64,000 nt of DNA from an uncultured Lachnobacterium sp. (GTDB taxonomy: Bacteria; Bacillota; Clostridia; Lachnospirales; Lachnospiraceae), in assembly GCA_937889225.1 (NCBI GenBank), contig CALAST010000108.1:6393-70392 (forward strand), written 5' to 3'. The first letter of the stretch is position 1. The number at the start of each line of letters is the position of its first letter. Shown one piece after another: positions 17,979 through 26,326 of this stretch. The notes under the pieces were generated by a model. That model saw only the letters and a list, made by a program, of their open reading frames with translations, did no database searches and was not told the DNA's origin. Both the position numbers and the translations under genes were made by a program.

Positions 17979-18218
17979 TTAGTTCTCGTCCTCAGCCAAA
18001 ATTTTTACATCGCCACGCATTAATTCTTCTACAGCGATAGATAACGGCTTGTTGCATTTTGGACGTCTTACATCAGTATCTGCACCGTCAATTAACTGAC
18101 GTGCTCTTTTTGCAGCAGCTAAAACGATAGAATAACGGCTATTTACTACCGGTTCTTCCCCGATTTCAACGTCATTGTTTACTACTTTCATAAGTTCTAC
18201 ATAAGATGGATGGATCAT
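17979..18218 (-). CDS. rpoZ: DNA-directed RNA polymerase subunit omega
   Basis: A 79-residue omega subunit, the small assembly and stability subunit of RNA polymerase. NSRYSIVLAAAKRARQLIDG is the core omega motif (RYxLVxxxAKRARQ), followed by PLSIAVEELMRGDVKIL, the KPLxxAxxEixxGKI-like block. It starts two bases after the gmk stop codon, the nearly universal gmk-rpoZ pairing. Confidence 0.95.
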   Translation of the reverse strand: MIHPSYVELMKVVNNDVEIGEEPVVNSRYSIVLAAAKRARQLIDGADTDVRRPKCNKPLSIAVEELMRGDVKILAEDEN

Positions 18219-18220
18219 AA

Positions 18221-18883
18221 TTATTCTCCTTTCGAAAAGCTTAAAAGTTCTTTTCTCATATTATTGATAAATTCTATATTGGCTGATATACAATGAGATG
18301 CATTTGCTTCCTTATTAGAAACTTTCTGATTGGCAATAATTGTATTGATGCAATTTACGCAATCGTCTAACTCATTGTTAATCACAATATAATCATAATT
18401 TTCCACACCCAATGATTCTTCATAGGCACGACTTAGTCTGGCTTCTACGACTTCCTGCGATTCAGTTCCGCGTCCTACCAGACGTTTTTTCAGTTCTGTC
18501 GCACTTGGTGCGGTAAGAAACATAAGTGTTGTTTCAGGGAATTTTTCTTTAATTTTTAATGCACCCTGAATTTCTATTTCAAGAATGACATTTTTTCCTG
18601 TCAAAAGCTGTTCTTCCACATATTTGCGTGGTGTTCCGTAATAATTGTTTACGTATTTTGCATATTCCACCAGTTCGTCTTTTTCTATCATAGACTCAAA
18701 TTCATCTTTTGTCACGAAAAAATAATCAATTCCATGTTCTTCGCCCGGTCTTGGTGCTCTTGTTGTTGCAGAAACAGATAATGCGTAGCTGTTACCATAT
18801 TCATTCATTAGTTTTTTCATTACTGTTCCCTTTCCGGAACCGGAAAAACCGGAAATTACAACCAGAATTCCTTTTGTATTCAT
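18221..18883 (-). CDS. gmk: Guanylate kinase
   Basis: A 220-residue enzyme that phosphorylates GMP to GDP with ATP. The P-loop is ISGFSGSGKGTVMKKL. The GMP-binding segment is SVSATTRAPRPGEEHGIDYFFVT, and DELVEYAKYVNNYYGTPRKYVEE is the conserved LExaxvhgnxYGTp region. The C-terminal 20 residues extend slightly beyond the usual length of about 205. It lies between yicC and rpoZ in an operon; a remA gene that often sits here in Clostridia is absent. Confidence 0.96.
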   Translation of the reverse strand: MNTKGILVVISGFSGSGKGTVMKKLMNEYGNSYALSVSATTRAPRPGEEHGIDYFFVTKDEFESMIEKDELVEYAKYVNNYYGTPRKYVEEQLLTGKNVILEIEIQGALKIKEKFPETTLMFLTAPSATELKKRLVGRGTESQEVVEARLSRAYEESLGVENYDYIVINNELDDCVNCINTIIANQKVSNKEANASHCISANIEFINNMRKELLSFSKGE

Positions 18884-18898
18884 ATTTACCTCGATTCT

Positions 18899-19777
18899 TT
18901 ATTCTATATTCTGAATCTGTTCTCTAACCTTCTCAATATCCGTTTTCAAATTGATACCGGTATCTGAAATTTCAAGACTGTTTGCTTTGGAAAGAATTGT
19001 ATTTGCCTCACGATTCATTTCCTGTGCAATAAAATCGAGTTTACGTCCACAGCTTCCGCCTTTTTCCAAAGTGTCTTTCGTAGACTGAATATGGCTTCTG
19101 AGTCGAACGGTTTCTTCATCCACACAGATTTTATCTGCGAAAATAGTTACTTCCGTAATAATTCTGCTTTCTTCTATCTGACGGTCTCCTAAAAGTTCAC
19201 GAATCTTATCTTCCAAACGCGTGCGATAATCTTTCATAATAATTGGAGAACGTTCTTCGATAAAGTCTACATATCCTAACATATTATTGAGTTTTTCGCA
19301 AAGGTCATTTTTCAAATGTTCGCCTTCACGCATTCTGCTTTCCACAAACTGCTCACATGCACCACGGAGAGTTGTTTCAAGTACACCCCAGAGTTCTTTT
19401 TCATCTAAGGACTGTTCTTCCATCACAAACACTTCCGGATAACGTGACAATGTGCTCACACGAATGTCATTGTCCAAATGAAATTGCTCCGCCATGTCAT
19501 TTAAGTGCTTTAAGTATTCACCTGCCAAAGCCGCATTATACTTCAAAGCAAAATTGTCTTCGCTGTAATCTTCATATGTAATAAACACATCTACTTTGCC
19601 TCGTTCGATGTACTCTTTTAAAAGATTACGAATGGAACTTTCAAAAAAGTTCAATTTTTTGGGCATCTTGATATTCACGTCGAGATACCGATGGTTTACG
19701 GATTTGAGCTCAACTGTAAATTTGCACTTTTCCGTCACATTTTCACAGCGACCAAACCCTGTCATACTTTTAATCAT
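18899..19777 (-). CDS. YicC-family endoribonuclease-like protein
   Basis: A 292-residue YicC/YloC family protein. The start MIKSMTGFGR is the family's invariant N-terminus and is preceded by GAGGA six bases upstream, so I use the ATG at 19777 rather than the in-frame ATG at 19804. Other conserved blocks are ELKSVNHRYLDVNIKMPK, RGKVDVFITYE and, at the C-terminus, GRKLDFIAQEMNREANTILSKA. YicC proteins are reported to be a distinct family of RNA endonucleases that act on small RNAs. It is the first gene of the yicC-gmk-rpoZ operon. Confidence 0.93.
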   Translation of the reverse strand: MIKSMTGFGRCENVTEKCKFTVELKSVNHRYLDVNIKMPKKLNFFESSIRNLLKEYIERGKVDVFITYEDYSEDNFALKYNAALAGEYLKHLNDMAEQFHLDNDIRVSTLSRYPEVFVMEEQSLDEKELWGVLETTLRGACEQFVESRMREGEHLKNDLCEKLNNMLGYVDFIEERSPIIMKDYRTRLEDKIRELLGDRQIEESRIITEVTIFADKICVDEETVRLRSHIQSTKDTLEKGGSCGRKLDFIAQEMNREANTILSKANSLEISDTGINLKTDIEKVREQIQNIE

Positions 19778-19914
19778 GCTCATTCCTCGCTCATCGTTAC
19801 TCACTATGCATTCCTTTGGTAAACACTTGTATGCATAGATAATTTTATTATATATGTAAATTTACGTTTCGTCAAATTTTTGTTTGAATTATTCTGATAT
19901 TGAAATATTATATT

Positions 19915-20042
19915 GTTACTGTACACACAGTACTTAGCATTTACTGCTAAGTACGTATGAAAATATGCATTTTGTAAGTAAAAATCAATCAAAACACCCC
20001 CTACGAGGTGTGAACTCATGGTGGTGTTTTGATAAGGTAACT
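19915..20042. mobile_element. MITE-like element, degenerate relative of the one at 34501-34634
   Basis: Begins with GTTACTGTACAC. Its first 75 or so bases are a near copy of the reverse complement of the right part of the 134-bp MITE at 34501-34634, including the inner hairpin GTACTTAGCA-TTTAC-TGCTAAGTAC. The other half differs and forms its own 11-bp stem, ATCAAAACACC / GGTGTTTTGAT. The right boundary GGTAAC at about 20042 is inferred from the GTTAC end and lies within the broken toxin gene. No target duplication is evident. Confidence 0.55.
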
Positions 20043-20110
20043 TTGGTTATATCCTGTGTTTGCCAATAAAGATATTCTTCCCATGCTTCATCTTGCCATA
20101 GTTTTTTCAT
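19985..20110 (-). pseudogene. YoeB/Txe-type toxin gene, truncated
   Basis: Reads MKKLWQDEAWEEYLYWQTQD from an ATG that overlaps the antitoxin stop codon (TAATG). This is the N-terminus of YoeB/Txe mRNA interferases, which are about 85 residues long. After about 24 codons the homology stops at the edge of the MITE-like element (GTTACC). The frame continues with unrelated residues and ends at codon 41. The conserved C-terminal catalytic part (Glu/Arg/His-Tyr end) is missing, so the toxin should be inactive. Confidence 0.7.
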
Positions 20111-20367
20111 TAATCCACCTCTATCAGCTCATGTTCTTTCAATGTACTTTTTCCGGAACGTATATCTGCCACACGTCTTTCTAACTCTGTTATATTTTCC
20201 TTGCTATAAAAAGGATCAGCAGATAATTCAAATGGAATACGATTCTCCCTTACAACTGTTTTTAAAAAAATATTAATTGCAGTAGACATACTCAATCCAA
20301 TATCATCAAGGGTTCTTTCTGCACTACGTTTCAATTCATCATCTACACGTAAACTAATCTGTGCCAT
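20110..20367 (-). CDS. RelB/DinJ-family antitoxin
   Basis: An 85-residue protein beginning MAQISLRVDDELKRSAERTLDDIGLSMSTAINIFLKTVV, a ribbon-helix-helix domain of the RelB/DinJ type that binds operator DNA, followed by an acidic tail that would wrap the toxin. AGGAG lies eight bases before the ATG at 20367; a GTG at 20376 is also in frame but overlaps that ribosome site. The stop codon overlaps the start of a YoeB-like toxin that is truncated, leaving an orphan antitoxin. It may persist as a repressor or as protection against related toxins. Confidence 0.88.
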   Translation of the reverse strand: MAQISLRVDDELKRSAERTLDDIGLSMSTAINIFLKTVVRENRIPFELSADPFYSKENITELERRVADIRSGKSTLKEHELIEVD

Positions 20368-20484
20368 AAACACCACTCCTTTCTTTAACTCTATTATAAA
20401 GTATTTTTATATATTTATGCAAGCATTTTTATATACATTTGATGGTATAAACAATAACTCATTTGCATTATTGTAAAATAAAAA

Positions 20485-20513
20485 CTGTTCCTATTTTATA
20501 TTTATGTTATAAT
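20485..20513 (+). promoter_or_regulatory. Probable promoter of rqcH
   Basis: Extended -10 box TGTTATAAT (TATAAT at 20508-20513), with a weak -35 (TGTTCC) about 17 bases upstream, roughly 100 bases before the rqcH start codon. Confidence 0.4.
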
Positions 20514-20617
20514 CTGTAATTGAGCAAATACAAAAAATTGCTCATGTATCATTACTATATTTTAATCACAGCAAAAATTTTTGATATGCTGAATTTTTTA
20601 TAAAAGGAGAACCAATT

Positions 20618-22363
20618 ATGGCATTAGATGGAATTGTAATTTCCAATTTAGTATACGAATTAAATCAAACGCTTACAAATGCAAGAATCAGCAAAATTGC
20701 ACAGCCGGAGACGGATGAACTTCTTTTTACCTGCAAAGGGCACAATGGGCAACACCGCCTGGCGATTTCCGCAAGTGCCTCTCTTCCATTTGTATATCTT
20801 ACAAAAGAAAACAAACCAAGTCCTCTCCAAGCCCCAACTTTTTGCATGGTGCTTCGAAAGCACATCGCAAATGGACGTATTTTACGTGTTTATCAACCGG
20901 GATTGGAACGCATTATTCATTTTGAAATTGAACATCTCAATGAATTAGGGGATTTATGCAAAAAAACATTAATTGTAGAATTGATGGGAAAACATTCTAA
21001 CATTATCTTCTGCAATGAAGACAATACCATTATTGACAGCATTAAGCGAATTTCGAGTGCAACCAGTTCTCTCCGTGAGGTTTTGCCGGGACGAACTTAT
21101 TTTATTCCGTCTACACAAGGAGAAAAAAGAAATCCATTAGAAGTTTCGCGAGAAGAAGTAGCTTTGGCATTAAAAGAAAAGCCTCTTTCCATTACCAAAG
21201 CACTTTATACGACATTTACCGGTATTAGCCCGCTTATTGCCAATGAAATTGCTTATCGTGCAAGCCTTGATGGAGATTCGCCAATCGCATCTCTTTCCGA
21301 AAGTGGTCTTTTGCATCTTGCAAATCATTTTTGTTGGTTTATGGAAGATATCAAAGAACATAACTATAAACCGAATATTGTACGAAATGGCAATGAACCT
21401 GTTGACTACTCTTCTGTTTTGCTTACGATGTATGAACATTATGAAACAACAGAAACGGATTCCATTTCTGACGTTTTAGAGGGATACTATGCAGAACGAA
21501 ACGCCTATACCCGTATTCGTCAAAAATCCGTTGATTTGCGAAAAATTGTCTCAACTGCTTTGGAACGAAATACCAAAAAATATGATTTGCAGTTAAAACA
21601 ATTAAAAGATGCCAATAAAAAAGATAAATATAAATTGTATGGTGAATTGTTACAGGCATTTGGATATGGTATAGAAGAAGGAGAAAAGTTTGCAGAAGTC
21701 GAAAATTATTATGACAATAACAATCTTATCAAAATTCCTTTGGATGAAACAATGTCAGCATTGGATAATTCTAAAAAATATTTTGAGAAATATGGAAAGT
21801 TAAAACGTACTGCCGAAGCATTACAAACATTAATAGAAGAAACAAAATCTCAAATTGAACATCTGGAATCGATTCAAAATGCACTTGATATTGCAGTTAC
21901 GTCAGATGATTTAGTTCAGATTAAAGATGAGTTAATGGAATATGGCTTCATTAAAAAACATCGTGGAAACGCTAAGACAAAATCAAAAAGCAAACCATTC
22001 CATTATCGTTCTTCCGATGGATATGATATTTATGTTGGGAAAAATAATTATCAGAATGATGAATTATCCTTTAAAATTGCTACCGGAAATGACTGGTGGT
22101 TTCATGCAAAAGGCATGGCAGGTTCTCATGTCATCGTAAAAGCAAATAATGAGGAACTTCCTGACCGCACATTTGAAGAAGCAGGACGTCTTGCCGGTTA
22201 TTATTCCAAAGGACGCGAAAATGATAAAATTGAGATTGATTATCTCCAAAAAAAGAACCTAAAGAAACCTAGCGGGGCTGCTCCGGGATTTGTCGTGTAT
22301 TATACGAATTATTCACTTGTGATTGAACCGGATATTGCAGGGATTGAACTTGTGGAATCCTAA
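20618..22363 (+). CDS. rqcH: Rqc2 homologue RqcH (NFACT family)
   Basis: A 581-residue NFACT protein, which binds stalled 50S-nascent chain complexes and adds C-terminal alanine tails that mark the chain for degradation. Order: NFACT-N (residues 1-200: MALDGIVISNLVYELNQTL, FCMVLRKHIANGRILRVYQPGLERIIHF), helix-hairpin-helix and coiled coil (about 280-440), and NFACT-R (about 460-560, NDWWFHAKGMAGSHVIVKA). The DR pair that binds alanyl-tRNA in Bacillus RqcH appears here as ER (GLERII). The family was earlier annotated as a fibronectin-binding protein. AAAGGAGAACCAATT precedes the ATG. It stands alone on the plus strand. Confidence 0.94.
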   Translation: MALDGIVISNLVYELNQTLTNARISKIAQPETDELLFTCKGHNGQHRLAISASASLPFVYLTKENKPSPLQAPTFCMVLRKHIANGRILRVYQPGLERIIHFEIEHLNELGDLCKKTLIVELMGKHSNIIFCNEDNTIIDSIKRISSATSSLREVLPGRTYFIPSTQGEKRNPLEVSREEVALALKEKPLSITKALYTTFTGISPLIANEIAYRASLDGDSPIASLSESGLLHLANHFCWFMEDIKEHNYKPNIVRNGNEPVDYSSVLLTMYEHYETTETDSISDVLEGYYAERNAYTRIRQKSVDLRKIVSTALERNTKKYDLQLKQLKDANKKDKYKLYGELLQAFGYGIEEGEKFAEVENYYDNNNLIKIPLDETMSALDNSKKYFEKYGKLKRTAEALQTLIEETKSQIEHLESIQNALDIAVTSDDLVQIKDELMEYGFIKKHRGNAKTKSKSKPFHYRSSDGYDIYVGKNNYQNDELSFKIATGNDWWFHAKGMAGSHVIVKANNEELPDRTFEEAGRLAGYYSKGRENDKIEIDYLQKKNLKKPSGAAPGFVVYYTNYSLVIEPDIAGIELVES

Positions 22364-22489
22364 AAGTCAAGCGGATAACAGCTAAAACAAACTTACAAAT
22401 AATTCCGGATACGCCTAAATAAGATTGTGCAATGTTTGAAATTTACTCATTTCTAGTTTAAAAATAAGAAAACGTTAAGGTTGTGCGTA

Positions 22490-22518
22490 TTGCTTAATAA
22501 TAACGAACATTGTATAAT
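22490..22518 (+). promoter_or_regulatory. Promoter of the AIM24-family gene
   Basis: TTGCTT (22490-22495), an exact 17-base spacer, TATAAT (22513-22518), about 40 bases before the start codon. Confidence 0.6.
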
Positions 22519-22558
22519 TTATAATATCGAAACATATATTTTACTAGGGGGATAATTT

Positions 22559-23329
22559 ATGTATACAATTAACAATTTCACAAACAATGATGATATTAAA
22601 ACGCTTGATTCCTTAGGTGCATTCACTGTCATCGAATATGAACGTGATTTAAGTGTTACACCAAATAATGCTATGCTGGCGTATTACTGCAATGAAATGA
22701 ATGTACGTAAACGTCAGGTTATCTGTGACCTTTCCAAGTCCAACGTAACCTTACAGGCTGGTGCAATGCAATGGACAGTTGGAGATGTAAATGCGACTAC
22801 CGGTATTAAGGGTGTTGGAGATTTCTTTGGAAAAGCAATGCGTGGTTCTGTAACCGGTGAATCCGCAATTAAGCCGGAATATACAGGAACCGGCACTCTT
22901 GTTTTAGAACCAACTTATAAACATATTCTTTTAGTTAATGTTGCCGATTGGAATGGTTCTATTGTATTAGATGACGGCTTATTCCTTGCTTGTGAATCCA
23001 CATTAAAACATAAAGCAGTTATGCGTTCAAATGTTTCTTCCGCAGTTGCAGGCGGCGAAGGATTATTTAACCTTGGCATTCAGGGAAATGGTATTCTTTG
23101 TCTGGAATCTTATTGTCCAAAAGAAGAATTGATTGAAATTACATTGAACAATGATGTATTAAAAGTAGATGGCAACTTTGCGATTGCATGGAGTGGCAGC
23201 TTAAACTTTACAGTAGAACGTTCCGGAAAGAGCTTGATTGGCTCTGCTGCTTCCGGGGAAGGCTTAGTAAATGTATACCGCGGAACCGGAAAGGTATTGC
23301 TTGCACCTGTTAGAGCAGGACTTGTGTAG
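22559..23329 (+). CDS. AIM24-family protein
   Basis: A 256-residue protein of the AIM24/TIGR00266-like family, a beta-rich double-psi-like fold: VTLQAGAMQWTVGDVNA, KGVGDFFGKAMRGSVTGESAIKPEYTGTGTLVLEP, LDDGLFLACEST and GIQGNGILCLES are the repeating beta segments. The yeast member influences mitochondrial inner-membrane organisation; the role in bacteria is unknown. No signal peptide is seen, so it is probably cytoplasmic. The gene is monocistronic, with its own good promoter and GGGGG before the ATG, and is followed by an inverted-repeat element. Confidence 0.85.
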   Translation: MYTINNFTNNDDIKTLDSLGAFTVIEYERDLSVTPNNAMLAYYCNEMNVRKRQVICDLSKSNVTLQAGAMQWTVGDVNATTGIKGVGDFFGKAMRGSVTGESAIKPEYTGTGTLVLEPTYKHILLVNVADWNGSIVLDDGLFLACESTLKHKAVMRSNVSSAVAGGEGLFNLGIQGNGILCLESYCPKEELIEITLNNDVLKVDGNFAIAWSGSLNFTVERSGKSLIGSAASGEGLVNVYRGTGKVLLAPVRAGLV

Positions 23330-23362
23330 TATTGATTTTTAAGTGGTTATTACCATAATTAT

Positions 23363-23461
23363 AGGGGACTATCAGGAAATGAAAAATATATACTGATTTT
23401 AGTGTAAGATTTTTTGAAAAACACTATATCTTATATATTTCTACTTCTTGACAGTCCCCCT
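23363..23461. repeat. 99-bp inverted-repeat element, possible MITE or terminator
   Basis: Ends AGGGGACT-a-TCAGGAA and TTCTTGA-c-AGTCCCCCT pair over about 15 positions. The interior has a second stem (TAGTGT / ACACTA). It is located between the stop codons of two convergent genes and followed by TGTTTTGT. It could terminate both genes or be a small non-autonomous element. A copy of dispersed repeat B (23479-23514) lies directly to its right. Confidence 0.5.
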
Positions 23462-23478
23462 GTTTTGTATTTTCTTAA

Positions 23479-23514
23479 TCAATCGAATATTCGTAATTCG
23501 CTTTTGCTACTTAC
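23479..23514. repeat. Dispersed repeat, copy B
   Basis: Matches 14572-14620 and 54635-54682: TCAATCGAATATTCG, then TTCGCTTTTGCTACTTAC. The copy is shorter than the others and ends before the CTCATAACC part. Confidence 0.4.
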
Positions 23515-23534
23515 AACTGTTTTCCCCGTTTTGA

Positions 23535-25160
23535 TTACACAATTGCTTCTACAAGCAATTTATCCTTAAAATGAACTAATTTTACGCCTGTTTCTTTCTG
23601 CTTATTAAAACTAAATGTGAGCATATACCCTTTTTTCAATCCATAGTAATCCAAATAATCAGAAAGTTGTTCTTCTCCGCTTTGATTATAAGCATCTCCA
23701 TGCCATATTTTCAGTTCGATAATAAATTGTTCTCCTTTATAATCAACAATTACATCAGTTCGTTTGGAATCTCTCGTTTGTGCTTCGATATAATAATTAC
23801 CAACTCCATTGATAATCGGTCTGAGATAAAGAAGAAATAGCTTACGACCTTCACTTTCAATGAATTTCTCATCCCTATCACCATAAATATCTGTATAATG
23901 CAACACAAACTTTCTTAAAATATGTTCCATATCGAGTTTTCCATGTTGAATGAATTGATTTTTATCTTTCATTCCGGCTTCATAGGAATTTGTATTTTGC
24001 GATTCATTTGTTGATAAAAACAAATTATATAAGCGTGTTTCAAAAATACGATTTGCAATTGCAACTAATCCATTTTGATTCTTTATAAAGCCAAACATTT
24101 TCGCACGTTCTATAATAGGATTATCCGTATTATAAAGCATATGTTTTCCTGTAAATAAAACATCAGATATTAATGTTTTTAATTCTTCATTTTCTTCTAT
24201 ATGATTTGTCAATGAATCAAATAATGTATTTTTTTCACTATATAATAACTTTAATGCTTCAATAAAACCATTTTTCGTCCATGCCTCTTGTTTCGAAAAT
24301 TGTATAGAAATTTTTTCATCTATAAGTTTACAAATTCGTGATACTAAAAAGGGATATCCCGAAGTATAGTCAAACAATAACTTTGCCATTTCTGAAATAT
24401 CCATACCGGTATGATAATCATGTTCATATTCTTGCAACATACCTATAATTCCCATCTCCGACAAGCTCATATCAATATCAAAATCTGCTGCAATATTCCA
24501 CGGACTATTTGTTTTGTGTGAATCTTCCGGTCGTAATTTACGTTTTAAATTTTTAATGTCATATACTCCTGCTAAAATGACAGAATGAAATGTTGCCTGC
24601 TCATCTCTTTCTAAATATCCACCGCGTAATTGACTAAGAAAATCAAGAAAAACCTGATGATTGCTTGCACTATCTACTTCATCAATCATTAGTATCATTG
24701 GTTTTGGAGAAACTTCACAGATTTCGCTTAAACAATCGAATAGAATCACCAAATCCAATTTGTCCGGTGTTTTTTCACATAAAAGTTTTAAGGCATTTAT
24801 TTTTGTTTCCATAATAGCACTCCTATCTGCATCCGCTAAATTTAGCTTTTTTAAGAATGCTTCTGTGAAAGCAATTGAGAAAGTCGTTTCATTCTCAAAT
24901 TTTTTTGTGCTCATCTGACGTTGGAAGTCTAATGAAACTACGATATAATCATTTGCAAGAAAATTTTTTAATCCTGCGAGTGTTGTTGTCTTGCCATACT
25001 GTCGGGCTCTGTTTATTACAAAATATGCTCCCTCGTCAACTAAAACTTTGATTTCTTTTAAACGTTCCTTAATATCAACCATATAGTGACAGTCAGGCTT
25101 GCATAATCCTGTTGTATTAAATTTTTTCATAAATTTTTCAGATTGCGGTGAGATGAACAA
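23535..25160 (-). CDS. AAA-ATPase (AAA_35-like) with C-terminal PD-(D/E)XK nuclease-like domain
   Basis: A 541-residue protein. Residues 10-330 form a P-loop ATPase domain: KFNTTGLCKPDCHYMVD, Walker A INRARQYGKTTTLAGL, and Walker B MILMIDEVDSASNH. The C-terminal 110 residues hold RTDVIVDYKGEQFIIELKIW, a D...E-L-K core of the PD-(D/E)XK fold, then SGEEQLSDYLDYYGLKKGYM. It belongs to the same broad superfamily as the genes at 1-1513, 36526-38106 and 57472-59163, but to a different subgroup. The likely start is TTG at 25160, six bases after AAAGGAG; an ATG at 25130 is the alternative. The function is unknown; the setting next to DUF2971 and Wadjet suggests defence. Confidence 0.85.
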   Translation of the reverse strand: MFISPQSEKFMKKFNTTGLCKPDCHYMVDIKERLKEIKVLVDEGAYFVINRARQYGKTTTLAGLKNFLANDYIVVSLDFQRQMSTKKFENETTFSIAFTEAFLKKLNLADADRSAIMETKINALKLLCEKTPDKLDLVILFDCLSEICEVSPKPMILMIDEVDSASNHQVFLDFLSQLRGGYLERDEQATFHSVILAGVYDIKNLKRKLRPEDSHKTNSPWNIAADFDIDMSLSEMGIIGMLQEYEHDYHTGMDISEMAKLLFDYTSGYPFLVSRICKLIDEKISIQFSKQEAWTKNGFIEALKLLYSEKNTLFDSLTNHIEENEELKTLISDVLFTGKHMLYNTDNPIIERAKMFGFIKNQNGLVAIANRIFETRLYNLFLSTNESQNTNSYEAGMKDKNQFIQHGKLDMEHILRKFVLHYTDIYGDRDEKFIESEGRKLFLLYLRPIINGVGNYYIEAQTRDSKRTDVIVDYKGEQFIIELKIWHGDAYNQSGEEQLSDYLDYYGLKKGYMLTFSFNKQKETGVKLVHFKDKLLVEAIV

Positions 25161-25193
25161 CCATTACTCCTTTCTCTTAAAAATTTGACCATT

Positions 25194-26135
25194 TCAATAT
25201 CTCAAATTCAAACGTGACTCAAATACATCTTTATTATCCAATCCTAAATTCAGAAGAAATTGCACCATCGCCCGAACCTGCATTGTCCCTTTTCCTAGAG
25301 GTGCAAGTGTTATAGAGGAAAATGCAGGAAAATTGTGTTCCATAAGCAACGGAACCATAATATAAGGAATTAACATGTTCCCTTTTTGCCGATAATGGAC
25401 TTTTTGATTTTTCCCCTCAAAAATCAAACGATATTCCTGTTCTGCTGCATACAGTTCATCTTTCATTGCCATTCCATAATAAGAAACAAGTTTCGCAATG
25501 GAATACGACATAATAAAAATTTGCTGTTCGTCCAATGCATCTAAGCATTCTGGTAATTCTTCTACTTTAATATCAGTTCTTTCAAAGAAATGATTAAATA
25601 CATCAAAGATAGCCGTTCTTATGACAGACTTTTGTTCACTGGTTGTATAAAAGACTTCTCCTGCATAAACCATTTTGGGTGAATCTCCATTTTGCAGCAG
25701 ATATGGTTTCAAGCCCATACTGCAACCATAGTTAGCAAACTCTGTCCATAATGTTAGATTATCCCGTATTTTTGAGAAAGAAATTACATAATAACTGTTT
25801 TTCAATTCTGCGGATACGCTTTTTACGGTAATCATAGCCATTGATACATGATAAATGAATCTCTCTAAATGTTTGCTTCCATGAAAATCTTCCTTCAAAA
25901 CTTCTAATAGTAACTTGTCGACAAATTGAAATTCATCCATATCATTGAGATAATGATATTCTGTTGCATGGAAGCATTCTCCCTCTAAAATTTTTTGCAA
26001 GGAATCTAAAGAAGTGTAATGATATAAGACTTCATCGGGTGTTATATCTGCTATATGAAAAGCGCCAAAATCAATGGCTTCACGTAATTCTTTTTCTTTT
26101 ACTTCAAAGGTATCGTTATTTATAGGTTGTGGCAT
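25194..26135 (-). CDS. DUF2971 domain-containing protein
   Basis: A 313-residue protein with the DUF2971 pattern: LYHYTSLDSLQKILEGECFHATEYHYLNDMDEFQFV near the N-terminus (YHYTS...L..I......L.....LNDPxE) and, later, SYYVISFSKIRDNLTLWTEFANYG (SFS...d.l.mW..Y). In the literature this domain is common in defence islands and is thought to be an ADP-ribosyltransferase-like or sensor fold, but its activity is not established. GGAGAAAAAC precedes the ATG at 26135. A promoter at 26201-26229 lies 65 bases upstream. It is followed, 33 bases after its stop codon, by the AAA/PD-(D/E)XK gene, so the two are probably co-transcribed. Confidence 0.82.
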   Translation of the reverse strand: MPQPINNDTFEVKEKELREAIDFGAFHIADITPDEVLYHYTSLDSLQKILEGECFHATEYHYLNDMDEFQFVDKLLLEVLKEDFHGSKHLERFIYHVSMAMITVKSVSAELKNSYYVISFSKIRDNLTLWTEFANYGCSMGLKPYLLQNGDSPKMVYAGEVFYTTSEQKSVIRTAIFDVFNHFFERTDIKVEELPECLDALDEQQIFIMSYSIAKLVSYYGMAMKDELYAAEQEYRLIFEGKNQKVHYRQKGNMLIPYIMVPLLMEHNFPAFSSITLAPLGKGTMQVRAMVQFLLNLGLDNKDVFESRLNLRY

Positions 26136-26164
26136 GTTTTTCTCCGAATATTTTAAATTATAAT

Positions 26165-26199
26165 ACAAAAAAGATGTAAGCCATATTTGCTTACATCTT
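26165..26199 (-). terminator. Terminator of the Wadjet operon, overlapping the next promoter
   Basis: Minus strand: AAGATGTAAGC, seven-base loop, GCTTACATCTT, then TTTT. The stem is 11 bp and perfect, and lies about 130 bases after the jetD stop. It also covers the start site of the promoter at 26201-26229, so the palindrome could double as an operator. Confidence 0.75.
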
Positions 26200-26200
26200 A

Positions 26201-26229
26201 ATTTTAGCATATTTGATTTTTAGTGACAA
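26201..26229 (-). promoter_or_regulatory. Promoter of the DUF2971 gene
   Basis: Minus strand TTGTCA (26229-26224), a 17-base spacer, TAAAAT (26206-26201) with an extended TGC just before it. The same arrangement, including the downstream hairpin, recurs at 34308-34368 upstream of rpn. Confidence 0.65.
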
Positions 26230-26247
26230 TCATTCTGAAATCTTATC

Positions 26248-26277
26248 GCTAAAAATTTTCAAAACCAAGTTCTTTCG
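26248..26277 (-). pseudogene. 3' tail of a broken rpn gene
   Basis: An exact 30-base copy of 33149-33178, the end of the intact rpn gene; it reads KELGFENF and then a stop. Upstream sequence is unrelated except for a few codons. With the fragment at 33040-33110 it brackets the Wadjet operon. Confidence 0.75.
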
Positions 26278-26326
26278 TCCAAGCAATGCAAGAAAGTTTT
26301 TTCACATACAACAGAAACTATCATTA

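Noticed and set aside
19778..19914. Another copy of the GTTAC-ended element upstream of yicC
   Set aside because: It shares only the common string CGTTACT and no inverted ends or internal palindromes.
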